From Pseudoalteromonas sp. GCY (GTDB lineage Bacteria; Pseudomonadota; Gammaproteobacteria; Enterobacterales; Alteromonadaceae), in contig NZ_CP068023.1 of the NCBI RefSeq assembly GCF_016695175.1, positions 794,501 through 858,500 on the forward strand: 64,000 nucleotides of DNA, written 5' to 3'. A model generated the notes under the pieces. That model was not told the DNA's origin and made no database searches. It was given only the letters and a program-made list of their open reading frames with translations. Every line of letters begins with the position of its first letter. Position 1 is the stretch's first letter. The position numbers and the translations under genes are program-made. Positions 18,248 to 27,364 of the stretch are shown here, piece after piece.

Positions 18248-18795
18248 TTTATATTCACGGCTTTAATAGCTCTGAGCTGTCCTATAAAGCGACGGTATTT
18301 GGTGAATATATGATGGATAAACAAACGCCATATCTTGTCCCAAGACTGCATTATGACCCTAGAGTCGCATTGGCACAGTTGGATAGCGTCATTGATTCTG
18401 ATACTGTGTTATTAGGTAGCTCGTTAGGCGGCTATTACGCCACCTATTTTTCGCAACACCTTGGGTGTAAAGCGGTGGTAATAAACCCTGCGGTAAGGCC
18501 TTTTTCATTATTAAATGACTACCTTGGACCACAATACAATCCTTATCAGGATTGTCATTATGAGCTGCTGCATGAGCATATTGATGCGTTAAAATCCTTG
18601 TATGTCGAGCAGATTAGTAATCCAGAAAACTTGCTATTATTGCAACAAACGGGCGACGAGGTGCTGCCTTTTGAAGAGGCGGTGCGTTATTATAGTCATT
18701 GTCGTCAAATTATTGAGTTTGGTGGGGATCATAGCTTTGTTGAATTTCCACGCTATTTTGACACCATCACCAAATTTTTAACTATCAAAAATTAG
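18232..18795 (+). CDS. yqiA: YqiA family esterase
   Basis: A 187-residue alpha/beta hydrolase of the UPF0227/YqiA family; E. coli YqiA hydrolyses short acyl esters. The N-terminus VVYIHGFNSS holds the oxyanion motif, LLGSSLGGYYA holds the nucleophile Ser, and the triad is completed by the Asp in QQTGDEVLPF and the His in GGDHSF. It overlaps the cpdA end by 16 bases. A 65-base gap then leads to parE. Confidence 0.92.
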   Translation: MARKVVYIHGFNSSELSYKATVFGEYMMDKQTPYLVPRLHYDPRVALAQLDSVIDSDTVLLGSSLGGYYATYFSQHLGCKAVVINPAVRPFSLLNDYLGPQYNPYQDCHYELLHEHIDALKSLYVEQISNPENLLLLQQTGDEVLPFEEAVRYYSHCRQIIEFGGDHSFVEFPRYFDTITKFLTIKN

Positions 18796-18860
18796 AATTT
18801 ATGCACAAAGCAGTACGTTGTGCATATACTAGCGGATAAAAAGATAACTAGAACTAGCCT

Positions 18861-20750
18861 ATGAGTCAGCAAAACTATAATGCCGAAGCTATTGAGGTAC
18901 TCAATGGCTTAGAGCCAGTTAAGCGCCGTCCTGGCATGTATACCGATACCACAAGACCTAATCATTTAGGCCAAGAGGTTATCGATAACAGTGTCGATGA
19001 AGCCTTAGCCGGACATGCCACCAAGATTGATGTGATCTTGCACGAAGACAACTCCTTTGAAGTCATCGATGATGGTCGAGGAATGCCCGTGGACATTCAC
19101 CCAGAGGAGGGCGTGCCAGGGGTTGAATTGATCCTGACCAAGCTTCATGCAGGGGGCAAGTTTTCCAATAAAAACTACCAGTTCTCAGGTGGTCTTCATG
19201 GGGTGGGTATATCGGTTGTTAATGCACTGTCGACTCGGGTCGAAATTACCGTTAAACGAGATGCTCAAATCTATGAAATGGCATTTGAAAACGGCGATAA
19301 AGTCGAAGACTTAAGAGTGACCGGCAGCGTTGGTAAGCGTAATACCGGCACCTCTGTGCACTTTTGGCCCGACGCTAGTTATTTTGACTCAGCTAACTTC
19401 TCAATTACTAAGTTAAACCACTTGCTTAAAGCCAAGGCTGTATTGTGTCCTGGGCTTAGAATTCGTTTTGCAAATAAGCAGACGAAAGAAACGCAAGAAT
19501 GGCACTACGAGGCAGGACTAGAGGATTACCTAAAAGACAGTGCTGAAGGTTATGAAGTGCTGCCGAAATCTCCATTTACAGGCAGTTTCAGTGGCTCAAC
19601 CGAAGGGGTTGATTGGGCGCTTCATTGGTTGCCTGAGGGTGGCGAATCTATCGCTGAAAGCTACGTAAACCTTATTCCGACGGCGCAAGGTGGTACCCAT
19701 GTAAATGGTTTACGCCAAGGCTTACTTGAAGCGATGCGTGAGTTTTGTGAATTCAGAAACCTGATCCCGCGTGGTGTTAAGCTGACCCCTGATGATGTCT
19801 GGGACCGTTGTAGCTATGTCTTGTCGGTTAAAATGCAAGACCCACAATTTGCCGGTCAAACCAAAGAAAAGTTATCATCACGTTCGTGCGCTACCTTTGT
19901 TTCTGGCATTGTCAAAGACGCCTTTAGTTTATGGTTGAACGAACACACTGAAACTGCAGAGTTACTTGCTGAGCTTTGTATCAGCAATGCGCAAAAACGT
20001 TTGCGTGCCGCGAAAAAAGTGGTTCGTAAAAAAGTCACTTCGGGTCCTGCTTTACCGGGTAAATTAACCGATTGTTCTGGGAGTGAAACCGAACGTTCAG
20101 AAATATTTTTGGTGGAAGGGGACTCAGCAGGTGGCTCGGCAAAACAAGCACGAGACCGTGAGTTTCAAGCAATCATGCCACTGCGCGGTAAAATCCTAAA
20201 TACTTGGGAAGTGGAATCTGGACAGATCTTAGCCTCGCAAGAAGTACATGATATTTCTGTTGCTTTAGGTATTGATCCAGACTCTGAAGATTTATCAGGC
20301 CTGCGCTATGGCAAAGTATGTATCCTCGCGGATGCGGATTCTGACGGACTTCACATTGCAACTTTATTATGCGCACTTTTTGTTAAGCACTTCCCAGAGC
20401 TTGTTCGTAAGGGCCATGTTTTTGTTGCCATGCCACCGCTATTTCGTATTGATGTTGGTAAAGAAGTTTACTACGCCCTTGATGAAGATGAGAAAAAGGG
20501 CATATTAGACCGTATTGAGGCCGAAAAGAAACGCGGTAAAGTCAACGTACAACGCTTTAAAGGGTTGGGTGAAATGAACCCGTTGCAATTGCGTGAAACC
20601 ACCATGGATCCAAATACTAGACGTTTAGTTCAGCTGACATTAGATGAGCCTGAACAAACCCTCGAAATGATGGATATGCTGCTAGCTAAAAAGCGCTCTG
20701 GCGACCGTAAAATTTGGCTCGAGCAGCACGGAGATAAGGCAGAGGTTTAA
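18861..20750 (+). CDS. parE: DNA topoisomerase IV subunit B
   Basis: ATPase subunit of topoisomerase IV, which decatenates daughter chromosomes. The 629-residue protein has the GHKL ATP-binding motifs EVIDNSVDEAL, DDGRGMPVD and GGLHGVG, the transducer domain, and the TOPRIM metal site in VEGDSAGGSAKQ and LADADSDGLH. Its C-terminus has the short form of proteobacterial ParE. It is followed after a single base by the beta-propeller gene, then by parC. Confidence 0.97.
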   Translation: MSQQNYNAEAIEVLNGLEPVKRRPGMYTDTTRPNHLGQEVIDNSVDEALAGHATKIDVILHEDNSFEVIDDGRGMPVDIHPEEGVPGVELILTKLHAGGKFSNKNYQFSGGLHGVGISVVNALSTRVEITVKRDAQIYEMAFENGDKVEDLRVTGSVGKRNTGTSVHFWPDASYFDSANFSITKLNHLLKAKAVLCPGLRIRFANKQTKETQEWHYEAGLEDYLKDSAEGYEVLPKSPFTGSFSGSTEGVDWALHWLPEGGESIAESYVNLIPTAQGGTHVNGLRQGLLEAMREFCEFRNLIPRGVKLTPDDVWDRCSYVLSVKMQDPQFAGQTKEKLSSRSCATFVSGIVKDAFSLWLNEHTETAELLAELCISNAQKRLRAAKKVVRKKVTSGPALPGKLTDCSGSETERSEIFLVEGDSAGGSAKQARDREFQAIMPLRGKILNTWEVESGQILASQEVHDISVALGIDPDSEDLSGLRYGKVCILADADSDGLHIATLLCALFVKHFPELVRKGHVFVAMPPLFRIDVGKEVYYALDEDEKKGILDRIEAEKKRGKVNVQRFKGLGEMNPLQLRETTMDPNTRRLVQLTLDEPEQTLEMMDMLLAKKRSGDRKIWLEQHGDKAEV

Positions 20751-20751
20751 C

Positions 20752-21861
20752 ATGAAAATACATAGCAAATTGACCACAGTAGCGACGACGCTGGCAGCAG
20801 CGCTATTAAGCTCACAAGCACTGGCAAACGATATGCTTTCGCGCCTTTCAGTACCCAAAGGGTACGAGCTGAGCTATTTTGCTAAAGATGTTGAAAATGC
20901 AAGACAAATGGCGGTGGGCAAAGATGGCACTGTGTATGTTGGCTCTCGCAAAGCAGGTAAAGTTCACGCACTCATTGACAATAACCGTGATGGCGTAGCT
21001 GACAAGAAAATTTTAGTTGCAGAAGGGCTGAATATGCCCTCTGGTATTGCGCTAAAAGACGGTGACTTATACGTTGCTGAAGTTGAGCGTATTGTGCGTT
21101 TTAAGCAAATCGCAAAAAACCTCAAGGCACCGGTAAAAGAAGTGGTGTTCGATGACTTGCCTGACAAACGCCACCACGGCTGGAAGTACCTGACAGTATC
21201 GCCTGAAGGCGAACTGATCATTCCTGTTGGCGTGCCTTGTAATATTTGTGCCGAAGACCCTAAGTTTGGCCGTATATTTTCACTAAATCTTGAGACGAAA
21301 AAGCTTTCGACGATTGCCAAAGGCGTGCGTAACTCAGTGGGTTTTGATTATCACCCAGTAACCGGAAAGTTATGGTTCAGCGACAACGGTCGTGACATGA
21401 TGGGAGATGACATTCCACCATGTGAAATCAACCGTGTTGACGAAATAGGTCAGCATTTTGGCTTCCCGTATGTTCATGGCGGCAGTGTGCTAGACCCTGA
21501 ATTTGGCGAGGGTAAATCGGTGACTGACTACGCTATGCCAGCACTTGCACTACAAGCGCACGTTGCACCGCTGGGCATTCACTTTTACCGTGGCGAGCAA
21601 TTTCCAAAGGCAATGAAGCATCAGCTTTTTGTTGCTGAACATGGTTCTTGGAACCGCAGCAAAAAAGTGGGCTATCGAGTAATGCGAGCAAACGTGCAAG
21701 ATGGTCAAATTAGAGGCTATGAGCCTTTCCTTACCGGCTTTATGGAAAACGAAACAACCTATGGTCGACCAGCCGCAATTGCAGAGCTCGACGACGGTAG
21801 CTTGCTCGTTTCCGATGATTACGCCAATGCGATATATCGCATCAGCTACAACAACAAGTAA
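20752..21861 (+). CDS. Exported PQQ-type sugar/sorbosone dehydrogenase family protein
   Basis: A 369-residue periplasmic protein with a Sec signal peptide ([23 protein letters not shown]). The mature part is a six-bladed beta-propeller of the sorbosone/glucose dehydrogenase (GSDH) family, shown by repeated blades such as [57 protein letters not shown] and [15 protein letters not shown] use is inferred from the family, and the substrate is unknown. It lies between parE (1 base) and parC (8 bases) and is surely in that operon, although it has no obvious link to topoisomerase function. Confidence 0.85.
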   Translation: MKIHSKLTTVATTLAAALLSSQALANDMLSRLSVPKGYELSYFAKDVENARQMAVGKDGTVYVGSRKAGKVHALIDNNRDGVADKKILVAEGLNMPSGIALKDGDLYVAEVERIVRFKQIAKNLKAPVKEVVFDDLPDKRHHGWKYLTVSPEGELIIPVGVPCNICAEDPKFGRIFSLNLETKKLSTIAKGVRNSVGFDYHPVTGKLWFSDNGRDMMGDDIPPCEINRVDEIGQHFGFPYVHGGSVLDPEFGEGKSVTDYAMPALALQAHVAPLGIHFYRGEQFPKAMKHQLFVAEHGSWNRSKKVGYRVMRANVQDGQIRGYEPFLTGFMENETTYGRPAAIAELDDGSLLVSDDYANAIYRISYNNK

Positions 21862-21869
21862 GGTGTAAC

Positions 21870-24173
21870 ATGACAGATCCTCAAGCCTTGTCCTTGCAAG
21901 GCATTGAACAACTTCCGATGGGGCGTTTTACTGAAGATGCCTACCTGAACTACTCCATGTATGTGATCATGGATAGGGCGTTGCCGCATATTGGTGACGG
22001 CCTGAAGCCTGTACAACGTCGTATTGTATATGCGATGAGTGAGCTGGGCTTATCAGCTCAAGCAAAATACAAAAAATCTGCCCGTACCGTTGGTGACGTA
22101 TTGGGTAAATATCACCCTCATGGCGACAGTGCTTGTTATGAGGCCATGGTACTAATGGCGCAGCCGTTCTCTTATCGCTATCCGCTGGTGGATGGCCAAG
22201 GTAACTGGGGTGCTGCGGATGATCCTAAATCATTTGCTGCGATGCGTTATACCGAGGCGCGATTATCTAAGTTCTCAGAAGTACTGCTGAAAGAGCTTGG
22301 TCAAGGTACGGTCGATTGGACCGCTAACTTTGATGGCACCTTAGATGAACCACAAGTGTTACCCGCGCGTTTACCACATATCTTGTTAAATGGGGTGACA
22401 GGTATTGCGGTGGGGATGGCAACCGATATTCCGCCACATAACGTACGCGAAGTTGCTGAAGCTTGTTGTTTGTTATTGGATAAGCCTAAAACCGAACTAG
22501 AAGAAATTCTTGAATTGGTCAAAGCGCCAGACTATCCAACCGATGCGGAAATCATTACGCCGCAAGAAGAGATCAAAAAGCTTTACACCACAGGTCGTGG
22601 CTCAATCAAGATGCGTGCTGTTTACACCGAAGAGCAAGGCGAAGTGGTGATCACCGCGTTGCCACACCAATGTTCGGGTGCCAAGGTGCTAGAGCAGATA
22701 GCAGCACAAATGACAGCGAAGAAACTCCCTATGGTAGCGGATTTACGTGACGAATCGGACCATGAAAATCCGACGCGAATCGTCATTGTACCGCGCTCAA
22801 ATCGGGTTAAGGTCGAGCCATTAATGGCGCATCTATTTGCCACGACGGATCTTGAAAAGAACTACCGTGTTAACATCAATATGATTGGTTTAGACGGGCG
22901 TCCACAAGTTAAAGACCTGCGTCAGATTTTATCCGAGTGGTTAATATTCCGTCGTGAAACGGTGCGTAGACGTTTGCAGTATCGTTTGGACAAAGTGCTT
23001 GCTCGTTTGCATATTCTTGAAGGTTTGATGATTGCGTTTTTGAATATCGATGAAGTCATCGAAATCATTCGCAACGAAGATAAGCCAAAAGAAGAGTTAA
23101 TAGCGCGTTTTGGTCTTTCAGATAAGCAGGCAGAAGCAATTCTAGACCTGAAATTACGCCACCTTGCAAAGCTTGAAGAAATGAAGATCCGTGGTGAGCA
23201 GGATGAGCTTGAAAAAGAGCGTGATGGACTGGAAAAAACTTTAGGCTCTGAGCGTCGCATGTCGACATTGATGAAAAAGGAAATTCAAGAAGCTGCTGAA
23301 ATGTATGGCGATGATAGACGTTCACCGGTAGTTGAGCGTGGCGAAGCCAAAGCGCTTAGCGAAAAAGATTTGATCCCATCAGAGTCTGTAACTGTTGTGC
23401 TATCTGAAAAAGGCTGGGCGCGTTTTGCGAAGGGTCACGATATCGATGCCGAAGGGCTAAGCTACCGCTCAGGAGACAGTTATAAAGCCTCTGCGAAAGG
23501 TAAGAGTAATCAGCCTGCGGTGTTCTTAGATACCTCAGGGCGAGCCTTTGCAACCGATGCGCATAGTTTACCTTCAGCCCGAAGTCAGGGCGAGCCGATG
23601 ACGGGTCGCTTTAACTTGGCGTCAGGATGTAACTTTGAACATGTGGTCATGGGCGAAGAGAAATCGACTTATCTGATGGCGACCGATGGTGGTTACGGCT
23701 TTATCAGCGACTTTGCTGATATGGTGAGTAAAAACAAAAATGGTAAAGCGTTCGTCAGCGTGCCAAAAGGTGCGCATTTGATGGCACCTATCCAGGTATT
23801 TGATGTTGCCACCGATATGTGTATGGCGATCTCGAGCGAAGGCAGAATGCTGCTATTCCCATTACGTGATTTACCTAAACTTGGTAAAGGTAAGGGGAAT
23901 AAGATTATCTCTATCCCTAGCGCGAAGGTGCAAAGCCGTGAAGAGTTTGTCAAAGTGTTAGCGGTAGTACCTGAAGGTGCATCTGTTATTTTATATACAG
24001 GAAAGCGCAAACAGAAATTAAAGCCGAGTGATTTAGAACACTATTACGGCGAGCGAGGGCGCAGAGGTAATAAGTTACCGCGCGGATTACAGCGCGTTGA
24101 TAGCTATGATCTAGAGCACAATGGTGTCGAGACACCAGAAGACAATGACGCCAGCGTAGATACCGAAGAATAA
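21870..24173 (+). CDS. parC: DNA topoisomerase IV subunit A
   Basis: DNA-cleaving subunit of topoisomerase IV. The 767-residue protein has the catalytic tyrosine in [10 protein letters not shown] (about residue 126), the quinolone-resistance region [13 protein letters not shown], the arginine/isoleucine-finger region [14 protein letters not shown] and a C-terminal beta-pinwheel. In the resistance region the residue after HPHGD is Ser, the normal sensitive-type residue. Partner gene parE is upstream with one gene between. Confidence 0.97.
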   Translation: MTDPQALSLQGIEQLPMGRFTEDAYLNYSMYVIMDRALPHIGDGLKPVQRRIVYAMSELGLSAQAKYKKSARTVGDVLGKYHPHGDSACYEAMVLMAQPFSYRYPLVDGQGNWGAADDPKSFAAMRYTEARLSKFSEVLLKELGQGTVDWTANFDGTLDEPQVLPARLPHILLNGVTGIAVGMATDIPPHNVREVAEACCLLLDKPKTELEEILELVKAPDYPTDAEIITPQEEIKKLYTTGRGSIKMRAVYTEEQGEVVITALPHQCSGAKVLEQIAAQMTAKKLPMVADLRDESDHENPTRIVIVPRSNRVKVEPLMAHLFATTDLEKNYRVNINMIGLDGRPQVKDLRQILSEWLIFRRETVRRRLQYRLDKVLARLHILEGLMIAFLNIDEVIEIIRNEDKPKEELIARFGLSDKQAEAILDLKLRHLAKLEEMKIRGEQDELEKERDGLEKTLGSERRMSTLMKKEIQEAAEMYGDDRRSPVVERGEAKALSEKDLIPSESVTVVLSEKGWARFAKGHDIDAEGLSYRSGDSYKASAKGKSNQPAVFLDTSGRAFATDAHSLPSARSQGEPMTGRFNLASGCNFEHVVMGEEKSTYLMATDGGYGFISDFADMVSKNKNGKAFVSVPKGAHLMAPIQVFDVATDMCMAISSEGRMLLFPLRDLPKLGKGKGNKIISIPSAKVQSREEFVKVLAVVPEGASVILYTGKRKQKLKPSDLEHYYGERGRRGNKLPRGLQRVDSYDLEHNGVETPEDNDASVDTEE

Positions 24174-24180
24174 CCGATAC

Positions 24181-24208
24181 AGGCCGCCCACCGCGGCCTT
24201 ATTTTTAT
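24181..24208 (+). terminator. Rho-independent terminator after parC
   Basis: AGGCCGC and GCGGCCT form a 7-bp GC-rich stem with a 5-base loop, followed by TATTTTTAT. It starts 7 bases after the parC stop. Confidence 0.85.
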
Positions 24209-24221
24209 CTGTTGAAAACCG

Positions 24222-24611
24222 TCGCGAGGTGAACTCGCTCCCACCAAATTAATAACTCCGAGGAGCTGGTTCATCACTTCTTTGTGTAGGAGCCGGTTTA
24301 TCCGGCGATCTTTGAGCAGTTTAGAACATCGCGAGGTGAACTCGTTCCCACCAAATTAATAACTCCGAGGAGCCGGTTCATCACTTCTTTGTGTAGGAGC
24401 CGGTTTATCCGGCGATCTTTGAGCCGTTTAGAACATCGCGAGGTGAACTCGCTCCCACTAAATTAATAACTCCGAGGAGCCGGTTCATCACTTCTTTGTG
24501 TAGGAGCCGGTTCACCCGGCGATCTTTGAGCCGTTTAGAACATCGCGAGGTGAACTCGCTCCCACCAAATTAATAACTCCGAGGAGCCGGTTCATCACTT
24601 CTTTGTGTAGG
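24222..24611. repeat. 107-bp tandem REP-pair array, left part
   Basis: Four units whose TCGCGAGG landmark falls at 24222, 24329, 24436 and 24543, an exact 107-bp period. Each unit holds palindrome A (GCGAG, 5-base loop, CTCGC, then TCCCAC) and palindrome B (GTAGGAGCCGG, loop, CCGGCGATC). Palindrome A is homologous to the reverse complement of B, so each unit is an inverted REP pair (BIME-like). Between A and B is a third partial copy (GAGGAGCCGGTTCAT). The fourth unit is cut inside palindrome B by the insertion element at 24612. Confidence 0.9.
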
Positions 24612-24683
24612 AGATGTATGGACTCCTCCCCCTTATCGGGAGAGTACGGTATAAAGATATTGCAAAACACTTTTACCAAATAA

Positions 24684-24696
24684 GGAGTCCATACAT
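24684..24696 (+). promoter_or_regulatory. Internal inverted copy of the IS left end over the transposase RBS
   Basis: GGAGTCCATACAT at 24684-24696 is the exact complement of ATGTATGGACTCC at the left end (24614-24626). It contains the Shine-Dalgarno GGAG and the first two bases of the transposase ATG (24695-24697). RNA entering from outside the element could pair the two copies and hide the RBS. Transcripts starting inside the element would not. Confidence 0.6.
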
Positions 24697-25726
24697 GACA
24701 CAGTCTAATTTAATTGCTATCGACTTGGCAAAAAACATTTTCCAGGTGGCACAGCTGAAAGGCAATAAACTCAAGTTTAATAAGCCAATGAAACGCGAAC
24801 CTATGCTTGAGTTGCTAGCAAAAGCCGAGGGTTCAAAGGTCGTGATGGAAGCTTGTGGTAGCGCCCAGCATATTGCTCGCAAAGCACTGTCACTGGGGCA
24901 CGACGTCATGTTGCTTCCCCCTAAGTTCGTAAAAGCGTTTAGGCAAGGCCAAAAAACCGATGCAAACGATGTCCTCGCCATTGCCAGTGCAAGCCAAGCA
25001 TACAACGTGAAGCCCTGTAAAATCATGACGGTTGAAGAGCAAACGTTACAATCATTGAGTCAAGCGAGAGCCTTAATAGATAAACAAAAGACTCAGCTTT
25101 CAAATCAAATACGTGGCTTGCTATTAGAGTTTGGTATTGTCATTAATCAAGGCGATGCTGCGTTAACACAAGTCGTTCCAGATATTTTAGAAGATGCTGA
25201 AAATGCGCTCCCCATCGCATTAAAACAAGCACTCGCGGTGAGTTATGACCTATATAAAACACAATGCGACGCTAAAGCGCAGCTACATAAACAAGTTGAA
25301 GCGATAACCAAGCAAAATGACAGTTGCCAGCGTTTAATGGCATTAGAAGGCGTTGGCCCAATTACCGCGATAGAGCTGCTATCCTTTTTAGGCAATACTT
25401 CACAATTTAGTGATGCCAGAGGAGCGGCCGCATGTGCAGGTGTTACACCGACCCAGCACTCATCAGGCGGAAAAGCCAAGATAGGTCATATCCCCAAAAG
25501 ACGAGGCAATACATTAAGGAAAAACCTGTTTCTCGGTGCAAGAACGGTAGTCAGCAGGCTAAAACATAAAGAAGCGACCACAGAGAAAGAACGCTGGATA
25601 AAAAACCTACTCGCCAAGAAAAGCGTGAAATGTGTTGCCATTGCATTGACCAACAAAACGGTTAGAACAGCCTATGCCTTACTTAAAAACGGTTCAACAT
25701 ACGAGCCAAAAATCTTAGCAGCATAG
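24695..25726 (+). CDS. IS110-family transposase (DEDD recombinase)
   Basis: A 343-residue recombinase. The N-terminal RuvC-like domain carries the DEDD set: D10 (IAIDLAKN), E52 (VVMEACGS), D89 and D92 (KTDANDV). A coiled-coil middle follows (about residues 115-215), then the Tnp_20 domain with the helix-hairpin GVGPITAIELLSFLG and the catalytic serine region TPTQHSSGGK (about residue 257), then GHIPKRRGNTLRKNL. The frame is open from 24614, but the ATG at 24695 with GGAG upstream starts the conserved domain. No break is seen, so the gene looks intact. IS110-family enzymes act with an RNA guide encoded in the element. Confidence 0.94.
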   Translation: MTQSNLIAIDLAKNIFQVAQLKGNKLKFNKPMKREPMLELLAKAEGSKVVMEACGSAQHIARKALSLGHDVMLLPPKFVKAFRQGQKTDANDVLAIASASQAYNVKPCKIMTVEEQTLQSLSQARALIDKQKTQLSNQIRGLLLEFGIVINQGDAALTQVVPDILEDAENALPIALKQALAVSYDLYKTQCDAKAQLHKQVEAITKQNDSCQRLMALEGVGPITAIELLSFLGNTSQFSDARGAAACAGVTPTQHSSGGKAKIGHIPKRRGNTLRKNLFLGARTVVSRLKHKEATTEKERWIKNLLAKKSVKCVAIALTNKTVRTAYALLKNGSTYEPKILAA

Positions 25727-25774
25727 CACTGAGTAACAGAAGAACAAATCAAGATAAACAGAAAAAGAAAGCAA

Positions 25775-25965
25775 AAAGCATACTGAGATTACCCCCAGTA
25801 TTGAACAAGCCAAGATAGAGCATTAAGCGGTGAGACCCACCCTTGAGAGCCTGTTAAAGCGCAGGTGTATACAAATACCGCGTAGGAGATAAGGCACAAG
25901 GGCGCGAATACATCAAAGAGGCCGAGGTAGCACCTCATCAAGAGCCTGGATATAAGCACGCAATC
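25775..25965 (+). ncRNA. Candidate bridge (seek) RNA of the IS element
   Basis: The non-coding 3' part of the element folds by eye into three structures. A hairpin TACTG/CAGTA lies at 25781-25800. A large loop is closed by CCCTTG (25840-25845) and CAAGGG (25897-25902); its 3' side has GTAGGAG (25882-25888), identical to the left target flank plus core. A second loop is closed by GCG/CGC (25904-25906, 25959-25961) and AGGC/GCCT (25919-25922, 25944-25947), topped by hairpin GAGGT/ACCTC. It carries ATACATC (25908-25914), complementary to the left end, and ATATAAG (25950-25956), identical to the right end plus core. This is the layout known for IS110-family bridge RNAs. The ends of the RNA are approximate. 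Confidence 0.65.
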
Positions 25966-26013
25966 ACACCAATAATGCTAAAAGTGGCTTGTACAATTGG
26001 AGGAGTCCATATA

Positions 26014-26548
26014 AGCCGGTTTATCCGGCGATCTTTGAGCCGTTTAGAACATCGCGAGGTGAACTCGCTCCCACCAAATTGATAACTCCGAGGAGCTGGT
26101 TCATCACTTCTTTGTGTAGGGGCCGGTTTATCCGGCGATCTTTGAGCCGTTTAGAACATCGCGAGGTGAACTCGCTCCCACCAAATTAATAACTCCGAGG
26201 AGCCGGTTCATCACTTCTTTGTGTAGAAGCCGGTTTATCCGGCGATCTTTGAGCCGTTTAGAACATCGCGAGGTGAACTCGCTCCCACCAAATTGATAAC
26301 TCCGAGGAGCCGGTTCACCACTTCTTTGTGTAGGGGCCGGTTTATCCGGCGATCTTTGAGCCGTTTAGAACATCGCGAGGTGAACTCGTTCCCACCAAAT
26401 TGATAACTCCGAGGAGCCGGTTCATCACTTCTTTGTGTAGGAGCCGGTTTATCCGGCGATCTTTGAGCCGTTTAGAACATCGCGAGGTGAACTCGCTCCC
26501 ACCAAATTAATAACTCCGAGGAGCCGGTTCACCCAGCGATCTTAACTT
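26014..26548. repeat. 107-bp tandem REP-pair array, right part
   Basis: Continuation of the array after the insertion element: TCGCGAGG landmarks at 26052, 26159, 26266, 26373 and 26480, again exactly 107 bases apart. With the left part this gives nine units. Units differ at a few positions (for example GGGGCCGG or AGAAGCCGG for GGAGCCGG). The last unit is shortened, passing from the middle element directly to CACCCAGCGATC before unique sequence. Confidence 0.9.
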
Positions 26549-26637
26549 TAGGATATGACGCCCCAAATCAAAAAATGAAAATAAAAAGACACTATTATTG
26601 CAGCATTTTATTGCGCTTTACGTTAAAATATTCGGTT

Positions 26638-26686
26638 ATACCAATCACACAAGTGCCTAAGGCTTGCAAACAATTGTAATTGGTAT
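26638..26686. repeat. Imperfect inverted repeat upstream of the phosphoribosyltransferase gene
   Basis: ATACCAAT (26638-26645) and ATTGGTAT (26679-26686) enclose 33 bases, with further partial pairing inside (CACA.. against ..AATTG). It lies about 60 bases before the gene and could be a hairpin, an operator or a dispersed repeat. A similar TATACCAATTCA motif occurs upstream of proB (around 31104). The rest of 26549-26742 shows no gene. Confidence 0.4.
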
Positions 26687-26742
26687 CAATTGGCAGCACT
26701 TGCTGCTTGTCACCATCACACGGGCTTCCTAACGGGGTATTT

Positions 26743-27306
26743 ATGTCAGATAAGTGCTATATCACAGCGCAACAATTGCTAGAAGATTCATTTCGCTTAG
26801 CCGCTAAAGTTTATGAAGACGGGTTTAGACCTGACTTTATTATCGGTATTTGGCGTGGTGGTGCGCCTATTGGTATCGCAGTTCAAGAATACTACGATTA
26901 CAAAGGTATAGATACTGATCATATCGCAGTACGTACTTCTTCTTACTATGGCATTGGTAAGCAATCTAAAGAAATCAAAGTACACGGTCTGCATTACATC
27001 GTTGAAAATGCAAACGCTGACGATTCATTGCTAATCGTTGATGACGTGTTTGATTCTGGCCGCAGTATTTTTGCGTTGAAAGAAAAGCTTGCAGAGCTAA
27101 TGCGCTTGAACCTGCCTCGCGATATTCGTGTTGCTTGTCCATACTACAAACCAGCAAACAAAAAAGTACCAATGACACCAGATTACTTTATCCACGAGTC
27201 TGACGAGTGGTTGGTATTCCCTCACGAGCTGTCAGGTTTAACACCGGAAGAATTAGTGGAAGGGAAGTCAGACTTAGCAAATATTAAACACCTATTTGCA
27301 AAATGA
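26743..27306 (+). CDS. Purine-type phosphoribosyltransferase
   Basis: A 187-residue type I phosphoribosyltransferase. The PRPP-binding motif is LLIVDDVFDSGRS and the N-terminal half has FIIGIWRGGAPIGIAVQEYY. The hood and C-terminal region DYFIHESDEWLVFPHEL resembles xanthine/hypoxanthine-guanine salvage enzymes (Gpt/Hpt-like). The base used cannot be told from sequence alone. The frame is open to 26680, but the ATG at 26743 starts the conserved part (MSDKCYITAQQLLEDS). It stands alone between the REP array and a hairpin. Confidence 0.82.
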   Translation: MSDKCYITAQQLLEDSFRLAAKVYEDGFRPDFIIGIWRGGAPIGIAVQEYYDYKGIDTDHIAVRTSSYYGIGKQSKEIKVHGLHYIVENANADDSLLIVDDVFDSGRSIFALKEKLAELMRLNLPRDIRVACPYYKPANKKVPMTPDYFIHESDEWLVFPHELSGLTPEELVEGKSDLANIKHLFAK

Positions 27307-27320
27307 GTTAATCAGTACTC

Positions 27321-27343
27321 AAGGGCGAGCAAGCACTCGCCCT
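27321..27343. terminator. Hairpin between convergent genes
   Basis: AGGGCGAG (27322-27329) and CTCGCCCT (27336-27343) form a perfect 8-bp GC-rich stem with a 6-base loop. It lies between the phosphoribosyltransferase stop and the end of the convergent regulator gene. There is only a weak T-run, so it may be a bidirectional but imperfect terminator. Confidence 0.55.
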
Positions 27344-27364
27344 AGTTATTCTAACCGCGAAAAA

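Larger units (their letters stand above)
24612..26013 (+). mobile_element. IS110-family (IS1111-group) insertion sequence
   Basis: A 1.4-kb element inserted in palindrome B of the fifth REP pair. Comparing with intact units gives the target GTGTAGG-AG-CCGGTTTA. AG occurs at both junctions (24612-24613 and 26014-26015), consistent with a 2-base core. Subterminal inverted repeats TGTATGGACTCCTCC (24615-24629) and GGAGGAGTCCATATA (25999-26013) differ at one base. One transposase gene occupies the left part and a long non-coding right part follows it. Subterminal repeats, absence of a longer target duplication and the 3' non-coding region place it in the IS1111 group. Confidence 0.9.

Noticed and set aside
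24614..24694. Longer transposase start at the IS left end
   Set aside because: The frame is open from the tip, but no RBS precedes it and the conserved domain starts at 24695, which has GGAG upstream.
25846..25860. AGCCTGTTAA in the guide RNA resembling the right target in the same sense
   Set aside because: It would pair with the same DNA strand as GTAGGAG, which does not fit the bipartite top/bottom pairing of bridge RNAs. TAAAGCG in the opposite sense fits better.
25989..26189. Open frame of 66 codons within the repeat array
   Set aside because: It is only a translation of two REP units; the protein repeats itself with the array and has no RBS.
24222..26548. Regular repeats resembling a CRISPR array
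   Set aside because: The 107-bp units are contiguous with no variable spacers, contain inverted palindrome pairs, and no cas genes are nearby. They are REP pairs.
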